This document shows, piece by piece, positions 24,001 through 35,420 of a stretch of DNA of 64,000 nt. The stretch lies in contig CM050449.1 in assembly GCA_027563935.2 (NCBI GenBank), positions 80,693,178 through 80,757,177 of the forward strand, read 5' to 3'. The stretch's first letter is position 1; every line of letters starts with the position of its first letter. The notes under the pieces are model-generated. The model worked only from the letters and a program-made list of their open reading frames with translations. It did no database searches and was not told the DNA's origin. The translations under genes and the position numbers were made by a program. The DNA is from Costus lasius. Taxonomy: Eukaryota; Streptophyta; Magnoliopsida; Zingiberales; Costaceae.

Positions 24001-24970
24001 CAGCAACCCGTGCCCCGTTTCCAACTCGTAGGTCCACCTCATGCTGTCCCACCTATCTTCTTCTCTTGAGTTCCTGTACATTTGAACAAATGTGAACTCC
24101 ACATGCAGTGTCCAACACCCATGATATAGAAGAAGATGAAACCATGACTTCCGTCACGTATATACCTGAGCCAGAAGCGATGCTTCCCCTCTTATCTCCT
24201 TGGAGCGCTTTACAGTCCTTTTTCCAGTGACCCAGCTGGCCACAGTGGAAACATCTGTATTCCTTTGACCGCTTAACTTTTTGCTTCAGAGCCTTGCTGT
24301 AACTCTTGACAGGGGCCTTGCCCTTCTTCCCCTTCTTCTTGTTCCTAGAAGGAACCATTAAGACAGAGGTCGAAGGCTTTCCCTTCAGAGTCTCCTCAGT
24401 AGTCAAGAGCATATTCAGCAGCTCTGCCGGAGTACAATCGATTTTGTTCATATTAAAGTTAATAATGAACGCATCGAAAGAAGGCGGGAGAGACTGCAGA
24501 ATAATGTCTACAGCAAGCTCCTGGTTGATGGTATGCCCCAGTTTCTCTAGAGCCTCCTTGTGCCCAATCATCTTGAGCACGTGAGCTCCCACTGGGCTCC
24601 CTTCAGCCAGTTTGCTCTGAAAGAACAGCTTTGTCAGATTATAGCGTTCTGTCCTCGCCTGTGCAGCATACAGCATCTTGAGGTTTGCTATAATCTCTAT
24701 AGCAGACATATCCTCATGCTGACGCTGCAGCGGTGGCGTCATAGACGCTAGCATCAGGCAAGCGACATCAATGCTATCATTGACGTGCTTTTCATAAGCT
24801 TCCCGAACCGCCCTTGCGGCGTTCGGAGCGGGCTGAGGCGGTATCGCCGTCTCGAGGACATACAGTTTCCTCTCTGCCTTAAGAACAATCTTAAGGTGTC
24901 CGAACCAGTCTGAGAAGTTTGGCCCAGCAAACTTCTCTCTTTCCAGTAGGGATCGCACATTGAAGTTCAT
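21086..24970 (-). pseudogene. C1 copia gag-pol polyprotein, two in-frame stops
   Basis: A single frame of 1295 codons from ATG 24970 to the terminal stop at 21086, broken only by TAG at 24055-24053 and at 23377-23375. C2 has CAG at both places. Gag covers about residues 1-260, with the CCHC knuckle CFHCGQLGHWKKDC at about 24212-24256. Protease follows with WVLDTACG, then the pre-integrase finger (HSRLGHINKKRIKRLH, CKACLMGK). The integrase core has FTDDFSRYGYVYLMRH and RSDRGGEY. RT has QMDVKTAFLNGNL, SIYGLKQASRSW and YVDDILIIGND near 22060. RNase H has STTEAEYVAASE and ends LRFLNH. The domain order gag-pro-int-RT-RH is copia, nearest to Tork/TNT1-type elements. Full length apart from the two stops; readthrough could restore it. 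Confidence 0.93.
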
Positions 24971-26191
24971 GGTGTTCGTTGCTGCAGGAATCTACAACAA
25001 TGCAAGAACAGCAAGGTCAGTATCAATGTAAAGAATCAATTCAGGACTTAAGAATGATTCTTTTTCTCACTATTTTATCTGGCTGAAAAATCCAGCAAAA
25101 CAGCCCGAAAGAGTAGAACTCTTTTAGTGAGATGGGATCCAGATTTCATACTTGGTCTCCGCGTCCCGCTCAGGCGAGATAAGATGCACAGAGAGTACAA
25201 GCACTAATTTCTGGTAGGCTGTCCCAGCCAATCGCCAACCCGTGCGATTCCCCATCATCTGGGCAATCCAGCAGACTGTGCCAACTGAGTTGGTACAACA
25301 CAATCTCTGACCCCACAGATGGCTGCCTCCATGCGCTACCATATGCGCCACATATGTAGTCTACATGGTCAAGCTAACCCGACCTACTCCCTGGACCACC
25401 ACGTGCTATGCTGAGCAACGAGAAGCGATAAATCCCTTCTCTGTAACACGCAGGTGTAATCCCGCACCGTCTGAAGATAGATGGACGGTACAACACGGCT
25501 CCAACGATAGTCAGAATAGTGAGGTTTCGCGTCAGAAGGCTTACGAGCTTGATATTTTAGCGTTGGATTTTAACGGTCTTTTATCTTCTTCACTATCATG
25601 CAATTCCTATGGTGATAGCAGAAGATAAATAAATCATGCTATTCTACTTATTTAAACAATAAATGAAAGCATGGATCTTATGTGGTAAAAGCCCATAGCC
25701 TAAGTAAGACCTTAATTAACTTAAGTCTTCACTTGCTTTTCTTCATGGGTCTTTTGCTGCTCATCTGGCCCAACCCAGGGCCCAAGCGCCAACTGCAGCT
25801 CAGGTGCGCCTACCAGGGAAAATGCACCTGGTCCCAGAGTCGAACCCTGGATCTCCCACCTGGTTAAGCCTGTGCTGCAAGCGCCTCTGCCAAGTGTGCT
25901 CTGTGCTCTTGTCTGATTAACTTACAAATTAATCTATCTAGATAAGATTGACACGCAGGTCAATTACACTTTATAAATTAAATACAATGTGATACGCAGA
26001 TCACAATAATTAACTTACAACTTTCATTTCCAGGCACGCAGGCCCCAGCACAGCACACATTAAACATGGGCAGCCCACATAAGAATAAATAAACAAACAT
26101 AGGCATCAATTAACATGTGATCCAATCATGAAAATTAAAGTTCAAAAACCCCATAGGCATCAATTTTAATTTCCTTATTTGCCCTACAACC
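24971..26191 (-). other. C1 untranslated leader, truncated
   Basis: The leader matches C2 61000-62146 in reverse. It includes a hairpin with CCAAC-TCA-GTTGG in element sense (RC near 25284-25296) and a TCCCGC-TCAG-GCGAGA stem-loop near 25163. It also holds a tRNA-like segment (25795-25913). It lacks about 14 bp carrying the second TCA-loop hairpin of C2. The small ORFs here are not conserved in C2. Confidence 0.8.
25795..25913 (-). repeat. tRNA-like/SINE-like segment in the C leader
   Basis: In element sense it has TGGCAGAGGCG (RC of 25882-25892), resembling a pol III A box, and about 35 bp on GGTTCGACTCT (RC of 25836-25846), resembling a B box. The homologous C2 segment (about 61198-61320) keeps GGTTCGACCC at 62162-1000, that is 61262-61271. 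It could be a captured tRNA-derived SINE or a coincidence of sequence. No complete cloverleaf is evident. Confidence 0.4.
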
Positions 26192-27313
26192 TTACAAATA
26201 GAACTTTTCATATCCAAGATATATAGACCATTGCACAAAGTACCCTTCCCATAGAACATATTTGCAAATGAAAAAGAACAGAAGTTCTTGTTTATTTCAA
26301 ATTTAAATCCTTTTCTTGCTAAGCAAGGAATGGATACAATGTTCTTTGTAAGTGAAGGTACACAAAAGCAATTATCTAGTTCTAATTGAAGTCCAGAAGG
26401 CAAGGAGAGAGTCAAAACGCCTACAGCAACAGCAGCAACCTGTGCCCTGTTTCCAACGCGTAGGTCAATCTCTCCAAGCCGCACGGATCTACTTTTCTTG
26501 AGCCCCTGCATATTTGTACAAATATGAGCTCCACATGCGGTATCCAATACCCATGACATAGAAGTAGAAAGATTGACTTCTGTAACATAGATACCTAAGC
26601 TAGAAGTTAAGGCCAAGCCTTTCTTCTCCTCATTCTGAAGCTGCTTGCAGTCCCTTCTCCAGTGACCCTGCTCGCCACAGTGAAAACACCTCCGGTCCTT
26701 TGACTTCTTCGCCTTTTTCTTCAGTGCTTTGGTAAGACCTCTGGCACTGCTCTTAGCACGTGTCTTACCCTTCTTCTTTATCTTCTTGGTCGTAGGGACC
26801 AAAAGAACAGAATTGGGTTTGGTCTTACCCATCTCTCGCTCGGCTGTTTGGAGCATATTCATCAATTCCTCCCGTGTGCACTCAATCCGGTTCATGTTGA
26901 AGTTAATGATAAACGGACTAAAGCTAGGGAGCAGGGAATGCAGAATAAGATCCACAACCAGCTCGTTGTCTATGGTGTGTCCCAGTCTCCTGAGATGATC
27001 CACGTTCCCAATGAGTTTGAGAACATGGGGTCTCACTGGTGCACCCTCAGATAACTTGCACCGAAAGACTGCTTTGGCGGTGTCAAATCTCTCAGTTCTA
27101 GCCTGAGCCTCGAACATCTATTTTAGACGAGTGATCATCTGAAAAGCGTTCTGCTCCTCATATTGCACCTGCAGTTCAGGTGCCATGCTGGCTAGCATAA
27201 GACATGCAACCTCCAAAGAGTCATCTTGATGCTTCCTGTAAGCATCTCTATCTGCCGTTCGGGCATTAGGCGGAGGAGCCGCAGGAAGAGGCTGTTCAAG
27301 GACATACAGCTTC
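26192..27313 (-). pseudogene. Second copy of A2 gag-protease fragment
   Basis: It encodes the same gag, CCHC knuckle and protease (WVLDTACG) as 18264-19385, including the TAG stop (27118-27120). The reading frame runs at its left end into reversed C1 leader sequence to give a meaningless tail (to 26110). It is a product of DNA rearrangement, not an independent gene. Confidence 0.9.
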
Positions 27314-28993
27314 TGAAAGTCCCCTAGAACAAGGGGGGGCGAAACCCTAATAGGAGGCGCAACAAAACCTCTAGCGGAATCTAGGGTTTCTAACAGGATC
27401 GCATAGCATGTAATATATTCAACTTTCAATGAAAAGCGATTCTTACCATTGCCATCGCTTAGATGGTGTCTTGGAAGGAAAGGCGCAAATGCTCCTTCTC
27501 CTAAGGTGACGCACACAATTGATGTCGCCTACTCTTCCTTGGTGCTCCTTGTGCTAGCAAGGCTCCAAGAGGTCCTTGTCGTATGGAAGGGGAGAGAATC
27601 CTTTGCTTGGCGATTTCTTCCTTCTCCTTTTTCGTCAACCTCTTCACCACACTCAAGAGAGCTTGTTGGCCACGAGAGAGGAGGAGAAGCGAGAGATGAA
27701 AGCGTCTTAGGCGTGAACGTGAGGCGTTCCCACGTTTAGAAGTCATGGCTTCTAAATTTAGTAAACCCCAAACGTTCATGCGACCATGGGTTCACCCCAT
27801 GCGCAAACTCATCTTCTCTTGAACCATGCGCTCACTCAATGAGCCGGTTCAATTTGGTTTGGTTCAAAGACCAATCAACCCAAGCCATTAGTCCAGATCC
27901 CATTAAACCCTAAGGCTCTTGATCTGACCGTCGATCTCTTGATGCTGCTGATCTCACTGATCTAGCATCCATTCTCTCGATCGAAGCTTACTGATCTCAA
28001 GCCCTAATCAATCAAACATGATCAGACCAGATCTCACTTACAATCAGAGACTAAATCCCTTTAAACTGAACCTGAATAATTCAGTCCACACGATCTGACT
28101 TAAGTAAGCCATATCATCAAATTGTGCGACCCTGAGGGTTTCCTTTAAATGTCGGTAACGATAACTCACGTTATCACGATCAGTGAGGGGTATCTAGCAA
28201 CACATCACTGTCTCCCGATATAAAGGAAAGAGTCTTCCAAGACTACACCCAAACCACAGCACAAGTGTGAATCTCCTTCACTAGGCATACATGTTTCCTT
28301 TGCCACTGGATGTTCTTATTGGACAAGCGTGTCAAGCTTGTAACTCCAATATGATGAGCATGATTAGATCAGATGAACATAGTCACCTGGGTATGACCAT
28401 ACACTTTCTCAATCACCTCATCCAGGGGGCCCCTTTAGAACATCACACTCCAATTAAGGAGACGGCAATCCTATGTCTATCACTAGTGCCCTAACCTGAC
28501 TCAAGCTCACCATCCAAGATAGTCTATAATCATTATGTTTCAAATGATATTGAACTACCTCAAAACAATGACAATCATCATTTAGAAAACACAAGTGATC
28601 TCAAGTCAGAGGACATGTGCCACTTGTTGCAATCAAGGATTATTCACATTGTGACAAGCAATTGAATATCCTAGTAGGGTCTGTCCAGTACATCCAATGT
28701 ACCCATGAGTCTACATCTTATTCCATGCTCGAAGCATCCTATAAGATTAGAACACATATTAGTCTTAACCATATCAAGGCTGTCTCATGTTCACCAAGAT
28801 ATCTCGACTAAGGACTTTATAGCATGTCAGCCTAGCTGAACAGCATTGAGACATTATTCAGAAGTACACTTATTGCAGCAGACAATGTAACAACCTGAAT
28901 AACAACCATGCCTTTATAAACATAAGAGTTTATTACATGATACTGATACATTCCCAAGGCCTCAAACATTAGCCTTAAGGGCATACCCCAACA
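27314..28993 (-). mobile_element. Solo LTR of family C with perfect TSD
   Basis: The 1680-bp LTR is flanked by GCTTC on both sides (27309-27313 and 28994-28998). A2 gag continues in phase across it, giving KKKLYVLE once the insertion and one TSD are removed. There is no primer site or polypurine tract next to it. It therefore marks an LTR-LTR recombination at the original C insertion site. Confidence 0.94.
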
Positions 28994-29114
28994 GCTTCTT
29001 CTTGAGCTTGAGCACAATTCTCAAGTTCCGATGCCAGTCCATAAAGTTAGTTCCAACTAACTTATCCTTATCAAGGAGTGATCGTAGTGATAATCCACCA
29101 GTGTTCGTAGCCAT
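28994..29114 (-). pseudogene. A2 gag N-terminus
   Basis: Starts at ATG 29114-29112 and encodes about 40 residues including DKLVGTNFMDWHRNLRIVL before the C insertion. The equivalent start in A1 is 3882. The rest of gag lies left of the C LTR. Confidence 0.85.
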
Positions 29115-30690
29115 TGTTCTACAACACCCAAGAAGAACAGATTAGTACTACTTTGAATCATTTAAACTGGACTTGTTTTAAATGATTTCTGCTCTCACTA
29201 TTTTAAATTCGAATTGACAACCCACAAAGTCAATCGGGAAGTTTAAGACTTCCTAGTGAGATGGGATCCTTATTTCACATGAGGCTTCGCGTCCCACGAG
29301 GGTGGGATGAGATGCACAAAGTAACCCATGTTTTCTAAGGTGGGCGCGACGGCCGGTTGCTCCAAGCAACTCCCCTTGTCGAGACAGTCTGGGCATTTCA
29401 TGTCCAGCGAGGGCTGGATACAACATGAAACCTTTACCTCTCAACGATGCCTCTAGACTTTCACCATGTGCCCAGCACATGTGAACTTCTAGTCAAGTCC
29501 ATTCCTAACCGTTATGCCCAGGGCCAACGAGTTTCCTTGCGAAGGCACGCCCAGGTTAAAACTGGACTGGGGAAACCATTGCCACCACGCACTTTCTAAA
29601 GATAAGTGGGTGTATCCCACGAGGGTGGGAAACAATTCACAACTCCACTGATCGATAGCTTAGTGAGGGCTACGCGTTAGAAGGCTACCAGACTTGATAT
29701 TTTAATTGAGGGTTTTTGTTTAAGGTCTCATCATCTTAGTTTTATCTTATGTCTATCATTACAGGCATACAATCCTATGGTGATAACATAACGGTAAAAC
29801 ATTTCAGGCATGCTTCTGCTGATAATAATAAAAGCAGTAAAGAATGATGTGATCATATCCTATACAAGACATTGAACCAATCCATGCCATGAAATAGGTT
29901 CAACTCTTGTCCTAGAACTCAAGCCCCAAAACTAGACCTAGCCTAGCCGACCTCTAGCTTGAACTTCAAGTTTGGCTCCAAGGTCCTTCTCACATGGCTT
30001 AGCTCTCAAACCGTAGAGGAATACTTTCAAAGTTCCCATAGGTTCGGCCAATGCTATGGTCTTGTGCCACTAAGCAGGCTTGCGCCTCTTGCTTGTTGCA
30101 CCACCATCCAAGGTATACATGCGCTAAGCTCCAAGTACATGCGCCACCCTAATCTTCTTCTTAGTCAAAAGCAAAAAGAAAAGCGGCACGCAGGCCTCAC
30201 GAGGATACATCGCAGGCATGCAAAGGGGGGCTTGACTAATGATCACAACATTATGCACAATCAAGGTATTTACTCATGCAATTCTACATGCTCATGAAAA
30301 ACATAAAATATGAAATTTTACTTTTTCATAAAACTAGTCTCTTTTTCTCATCTTCTTCTCACAAATCTTTTGGTTTATTGTGATTTATTTTTCATGATGA
30401 TTTTAGAGATCCTTTCGGCTGACAATTTTGTCAGATCAAGAGACTTGGCCAGTCCGAAGACACAATGCCCGTCCTACTTGACAAAATTACGTGCGCCTTT
30501 GATCTTTAAATCAAACAAGAAAAATAGTCCAAAAATTCCAAAAGAGATTGAGAGGATGATAGAAACAAGAAACCTCAATTTTTCCTACTTAGAAAAATTG
30601 TTTGCCATGCATCATGCTATTTACGAAAATAGAGATATGGCATGTGAGCATGAAAGAAAAGCATAAAACATCGTTAGAGTCTTGCAAGTC
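29115..30690 (-). other. A2 untranslated leader
   Basis: There is no gene here. It holds three perfect 6-bp-stem hairpins with the same 4-base loop: 29292-29307, 29403-29418 and 29615-29630. CATGTG...CACATG lies near 29465-29481. The leader aligns with 3883-5575 of A1 but has different indels. ORFs at 29253-30666 are not shared as proteins. Confidence 0.78.
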
Positions 30691-30703
30691 GCTCTGATAC
30701 CAC
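30691..30703 (-). other. Primer binding site of A2
   Basis: GCTCTGATACCAC on the plus strand is the initiator-Met tRNA complement in element sense. It directly abuts the LTR at 30704. Confidence 0.93.
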
Positions 30704-32632
30704 TGTTGGGAAACCCCGGGGACATTTTACAATTTTCAGAGTCATGGACATACATTTTACGCAGCGGAAGAATGTCCCCGAAACAGGCCGGTCCCAAAAA
30801 ACCCAGTGAAGATCTCAAGCAAGGGAGTCGACACGATGAGTTAGGAAATACCTTAAGAGCAATGTAGAGTGATGCCGATGTAGGCGCCCAAGTGTGCGCC
30901 CTCTGCAGTCTCACACACACGGATCTCTTGAGTTCTCTTCTTCCACGCCCGGTGCTAGCCTCGGGAAGAAGATCCAAGCCTTAGGGAGATGCTCTACTTC
31001 ACTTGCGCCACCAAGAGAGATGATGCGCCAAGAGAAGAAGGAAGACTACCCAAACCGCCAAGCACTAAAGTTCCTTGCGGTTATGGAAGAAGGAAGATGC
31101 GCCCTTGCTCCTAGCACTCGCCCCTCTTCTTGTGTTCACGCCTTCAAGGATTGATCACTCTCTTTAGAGGGCTCGGCTAGGTGCTCTTTTATAGGGCAAG
31201 AGGCGATTTATGAAAGGCCAGGATTAAGACAAGTGGGCAGCTAGGATGAGAAGGTTTGAGATAAGGAAAGTCTCCAAGACATTTCCATAATTCTCATTCA
31301 ACCATTCCTTTTAGAGCCCATGTCTTTCTATGTGCGCCAAGGCCATGCCTTGCGTCCCAAGCAATGCCATATTGGCATTCATACCATAAGGGATTAAGGG
31401 GGAGGCGCCAATTGCTTCCTTATGAAGCAAATTGCACCACTTCTCCCCATTATGCCCATAGGCGCCTAGGGGAGAAGATTTGTCCCCATTATACCCTTTT
31501 AGCCTTTCTTCTCTTCATGACAACTTATTATTGGGCCTCATTGGATAATGAGCTAGCCCAAACATCATTACATGGGTTGATTAAGCACTTGGATCCAATC
31601 CAATGCAACCCTAATTCAAATGTGACCAACCATGGTCAAATACGGGTCAACCTGCCAAAAATGAAGTTTGGCTCCAATAATATTCTTCCATCTCATCAGG
31701 CCCATTGGTGCTGATGAAATCTCCCAATTAGATCCGAGTTATCCAATAACTCGATCATAAGGCTTCCCGATCAATACGAGAACTCAAGTATCAAGGTGTG
31801 TGACCCTGTAGGTTCCTCTGACGCTGGCAGTGCTGACCAAAGGTCATCACAAGCAGTGAGTGGCACCTAGCAGTGCATCGCTGCTACCCAGGTCATTGGA
31901 ATGGATATCGACATCGACATCCCCATCATCGCAACTAGGTATAGATGCATTACAGTCTCTTTGCCGGACTGATATCCGATTGGACAAGTGTGTCACCACT
32001 TGTTTTCATCCAATCACATGGCTATGACTAAAACAGGTTCTCACCTGGGTATGGCCATACACTCTCAGTCATAGAACCATAAAAGGAGCTCCATGGATAT
32101 CAAACTTCCCTAGGGAAGGGGCAAATCCTATGTCTGTTTATTGACCTTCTCATATGGGTTGTGACATGCTCAATGACAACCGTTATGACCTCCCAACTAC
32201 GGCAAGGTGTTAGGTTGTATCAAAGCAAGTCCCTAACCATATAGAATGATCAATGACCTCAAGTCAAGGGATCAATGCATCTCCTGTCACTTATGAGGAT
32301 AACTCATGACACCAAGTCATAGCCTCATAGCGGGTCTATCCAGTATATCCTCCAAAGATACACCCATGTGTCTGCGTTAGCACCACGTGCCTAACCAGCC
32401 CACATACCAGTCTCTCAAGTACCAGAGCTGTCCCATATCCACTCAGGTACATCGACTGGGGACGATTATTTGAGCACAGATCCAATCTGTCTCCAGGGAC
32501 ATTATCATGTAAGTATACAATCGCAGGTGTAGACAAACAATGATAACGACAATGCCAGAATGATATATAAATATCAATGTCAAGTAGTACATAAGTTGAC
32601 CAAAACTAGGTCCTAGGGCATATACACCAACA
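30704..32632 (-). repeat. A2 5' LTR
   Basis: The LTR is 1929 bp, on the plus strand TGTTGGGAAACCCC to CATATACACCAACA. It is the uninterrupted counterpart used to recognise the B insertion in A1. It is diverged from the A1 LTR, mostly by indels between about 15340 and 15900. Confidence 0.93.
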
Positions 32633-34046
32633 AATACGGCACTGCCGTAATGAAGTTCACGGTACCGTATTTCCGGAAGATTTCTTTACCGAGAGTTCAT
32701 GCCAAAATTATGGCACTGCCGTAACTAGTTTTACAGCTGTAATTCTAACCTGCAAACGCAATTTTCACGGACCTTTTGAAGCCCAATTTTTGCGCGATCG
32801 ATTGCGGACAATCCAGGCCATAAATTAAAGATCCGTAAGAAGGAAAAGGGGAGCTTTCAATGAGACAAAGAAGGAGACACCAAAAGCCCAAAATTTCATC
32901 CACTAACAAAGGAGAAATCGAGTTTAAGCCGCCGCCATAGGTTTTGCCATCGGGAAGCATACAACGCATCTCCGGCTGTAAAATTTGAACGAAAGCATCG
33001 CCTGGAGTAGGAGAACATACCCTAGAAGTTTTAGAGTGAAAGGATCTCGATCGGGAGAGAAATCAAGAAGATACTCAGCGCCGACACTGTTCACACGCGT
33101 AATTACGGCTGTAATTTCCATTACAGCCGTGTGGTTATTTGTTTTTCCCCTCTTTCTTGATTTCCTACACTTTGATACTATGGATTATTGTAATCTTTAA
33201 TCCATGCTAGCTTAAACCTTTTATGGGACATGGGGGAGTAATTCCCTTTGATTTCTTAATGACTAGATAAATTTTTCATTACTTCGTCACGTATAATTTT
33301 AGCATGATAATTCTACTTATGTGATAATTGCTCTTTAATTCCCCATATATTCATGTTATTAATCATCTTTTAGAGTTTTCGCAATAAGGACCGAAACGTG
33401 ACTTGCTTGAGAACTTGGAACCCTAGAATTGAAGGTTAGGAACTTACTATAAGAAATTAGGTTAGTTCTTGTTTCTTTATTTTAGAATAATAATTGCCAT
33501 GATAATAATATGAATCTAGGATTCAATTAATTTATCAAACGTGGAGATCTTGTGTGAAAGTGAGGATTGGAACGTTGCAGAACCATAAGTAAAACTTGTG
33601 TTGAGACTCAGATGCACGAAAGTGATCCTTGAGATTCTACTTGAGATAATCAACTTAGAATTCGAATGCATAAAAGTGATCCTTGAGTTCTTTGATTGAT
33701 GATTTACTTATTTTCAGCATGGGATAGATCTTGCATGAAAGCGAAGATCGGTCCCTGCATGATTGTACGAAAGTGAGATGATCCTTTTATGAAGTAAATT
33801 ATATCTTTATCATGATAAATTAAACTGACGAATTACTATTCATATCTAGTCATAGGAATTAAAATAGATGAAACCCTAGTCCCAATTTCTCTCTCTGGTA
33901 TTTTCGTTAGCCTTTGATAATATTACTTGTATAGTTTCGATTGCCTAGCTAGTAAGAAATTAATTATTCAATACTTGACAAACGAGGTCTCTGTGGTTCG
34001 ATATCTTTTTTATTACTTCGAGTATCTGTGCACTTGCGGACTACAA
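32633..34046 (+). repeat. Athila/Tat-like gypsy LTR, 3' portion
   Basis: This AT-rich stretch without a gene carries short palindromes at its start (ACGGCACTGCCGT, ACGGTACCGT, and ACGGCTGTAAT..ATTACAGCCGT near 33104-33130). The middle repeats AAAGTGATCCTTGAG (33615 and 33671). The end has TGTGGTTCGATATC and GTGCACTTGCGGACTACAACA, which resembles the 3' end of Athila/Tat LTRs. The right boundary (CAACA at about 34046) is a guess, and the left part is cut by A2. Confidence 0.5.
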
Positions 34047-34048
34047 CA

Positions 34049-35420
34049 CCTCCGCAGGCCCCTTTGCCGCCGGAGGTTATTGCCTTGTTGGAGGAGTTCT
34101 CCGACATTTCCCCGAACGATCTCCCCATTGGCCTACCCCCAGCCCGTGACATCCAACATGTCATCGGCCTCGTCCCTGGTGCATCGTTGCCCAACCTTCC
34201 CCACCATCACCGTCTTAACCCCACTGAGCACACGGAGCTCAAATGTCAAGTTGATGACCTTCTTGAGAGGGGCTTCATCCGCGAGAGGCTCAGCCCCTGT
34301 GCTGTTCCCACCCTTCTCACGCCCAAGAAGGATGGCTTGTGGAGGATGTGCATTGATTGCCGTGCAATCAACCGCATCACACTTAAGTATCGGTTGCCCA
34401 TTCCGCGCTTGGATGACATGCTTGACCTCATCTCCTGTGCATGTTGGTTCAGCAAGCTTGACCTCCTGAGCGGATACCACCAGGTCCGCATCCACGAGGG
34501 CGATGAGTGGAAGACGGCCTTCAAGATGAAGGACGACCTCAACGAGTGGCTTGTGATGCCCTTCAGCCTTACCAACGCGCCCTCGACTTTCATGTGACTT
34601 ATGAGTCAGACCCTCTGACCCTACATTGACAAATTTCTGGTCGTCTACTTCGACGACATTTTCATTTATAGCCGCACCCGGAACACCACCTTATGCACCT
34701 TCGGTTGACCTTCGATATCCTGTGCAAGGAACGCTTGTTCCTTAACGCCAAGAAGTGCTCCTTCCTCGAACCACAGGTTCAGTTTCTTGGGTTCATTGTG
34801 TCCAACCAGGGTCTCATGGTCGACCCCACCAAAATCGAGGCCATTCACCAATGGCCGGAGCCTGAGTCTATCACCGAGGTCCGCAATTTTCTCGGCCTCG
34901 CAGCCTTCTACCGTCGGTTCATTAACGGGTTTAGCACCATCGCTTCCCCCATGACGGCCTGCACCAAACACGAGGCCTTCTCCTAGACACCCGCGGCTAG
35001 TTGCGCCTTCCTTGCTCTTAAGGACATCATGACCTCGGCCCCAGTTCTCCGTCTCCCCGACTTCTCGAAGGTTTTTGAGGTCTCATGCGATGCCTCGGCA
35101 CCGGCATCGGAGGTACCCTTAGTCAGGAGGGTCACCCCGTCACTTTCTTCAGTGAGAAGCTGAACGAGATGCGGCAGCGATACTCCACTTACAACAAGGA
35201 GTTCTACACCATCGTCCAATCCCTTCGACAATGGCGTCACTACCTCTTACATAAGGAGTTCGTTCTATTTAGTGACCACCAGGCCCTTATCTTCCTCTCC
35301 CAGCAAAAGAAACTTGTCCCTCTCCATGAGAAGTGGATCGAGTTTCTTCAACAATATACCTTTGTGATCACCCACAAGGCCGGAAAGGAAAATGTAGTGG
35401 TCGACGCCCTTAGTAGCGTC
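34049..35420 (+). pseudogene. Reina-like Ty3/gypsy reverse transcriptase and RNase H
   Basis: The sequence begins in the RT N-terminal region (LLEEFSDI) and continues through SPCAVPTLLTPKKDG, WRMCIDCRAIN, FSKLDLLSGYHQVRI and PFSLTNAPSTFM. A stop follows near 34596 and a frame change leads to VVYFDDIFIYS near 34640. Then come KCSFLEPQVQFLGFIVS and NFLGLAAFYRRFI. A stop at 34984 is followed by RNase H with SCDASGTGIGG, RYSTYNKEFYTIV and FSDHQALIFL. The motif set matches chromovirus-like elements, nearest Reina. Gag and protease are missing, since the sequence before 34047 is a different LTR. It is clearly more GC-rich than its surroundings. Confidence 0.88.

Larger units (their letters stand above)
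19386..26191 (-). mobile_element. Ty1/copia element C1 (family C), 5' end missing
   Basis: The 3' LTR is 19386-21065, flanked on its outer side by TSD GCTTC (19381-19385). It is followed by a polypurine tract (21066-21080), a polyprotein with two stops (21086-24970) and a leader up to 26191. The primer site and 5' LTR are absent. At 26192-26197 the leader switches, through a shared TTACAA, to a repeat of A2 gag. The complete leader can be seen in the plus-strand copy C2 (60345-62146). C1 inserted in A2 gag in the same orientation as A2. Confidence 0.9.
26192..28993 (-). repeat. Duplicate of 18264-21065 (A2 gag plus C LTR)
   Basis: The segment repeats 18264-21065 at a constant offset of 7928 bp with no indels seen and about seven substitutions. 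These include 18564 C versus 26492 G and 20469 G versus 28397 A, plus a small cluster near 20886/28814. The left junction is at TTACAA, shared by C1 leader and A2 gag. The right end passes into the remaining A2 gag through the TSD GCTTC at 28994. Confidence 0.93.
16944..32632 (-). mobile_element. Ty1/copia element A2 (family A), host of A1 and C1 insertions
   Basis: Read right to left: 5' LTR 30704-32632, primer site 30691-30703, leader, gag start 29114, C insertion at the GCTTC site, then gag, protease, integrase and the RT start. It is cut at 16944 by the A1 LTR. The rest of RT, RNase H and the 3' LTR must lie left of the window. The flank right of the 5' LTR (32633) is gypsy LTR sequence, so A2 probably inserted into an Athila-like element. 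Confidence 0.87.

Noticed and set aside
25836..25892. Functional tRNA gene
   Set aside because: Only box A- and B-like motifs are visible; no acceptor or anticodon stems can be built with confidence.
27314..28993. C solo LTR as the 5' LTR of C1
   Set aside because: It lacks an adjacent primer site, has GCTTC on both sides, and the sequence to its left is A2 gag rather than C leader.
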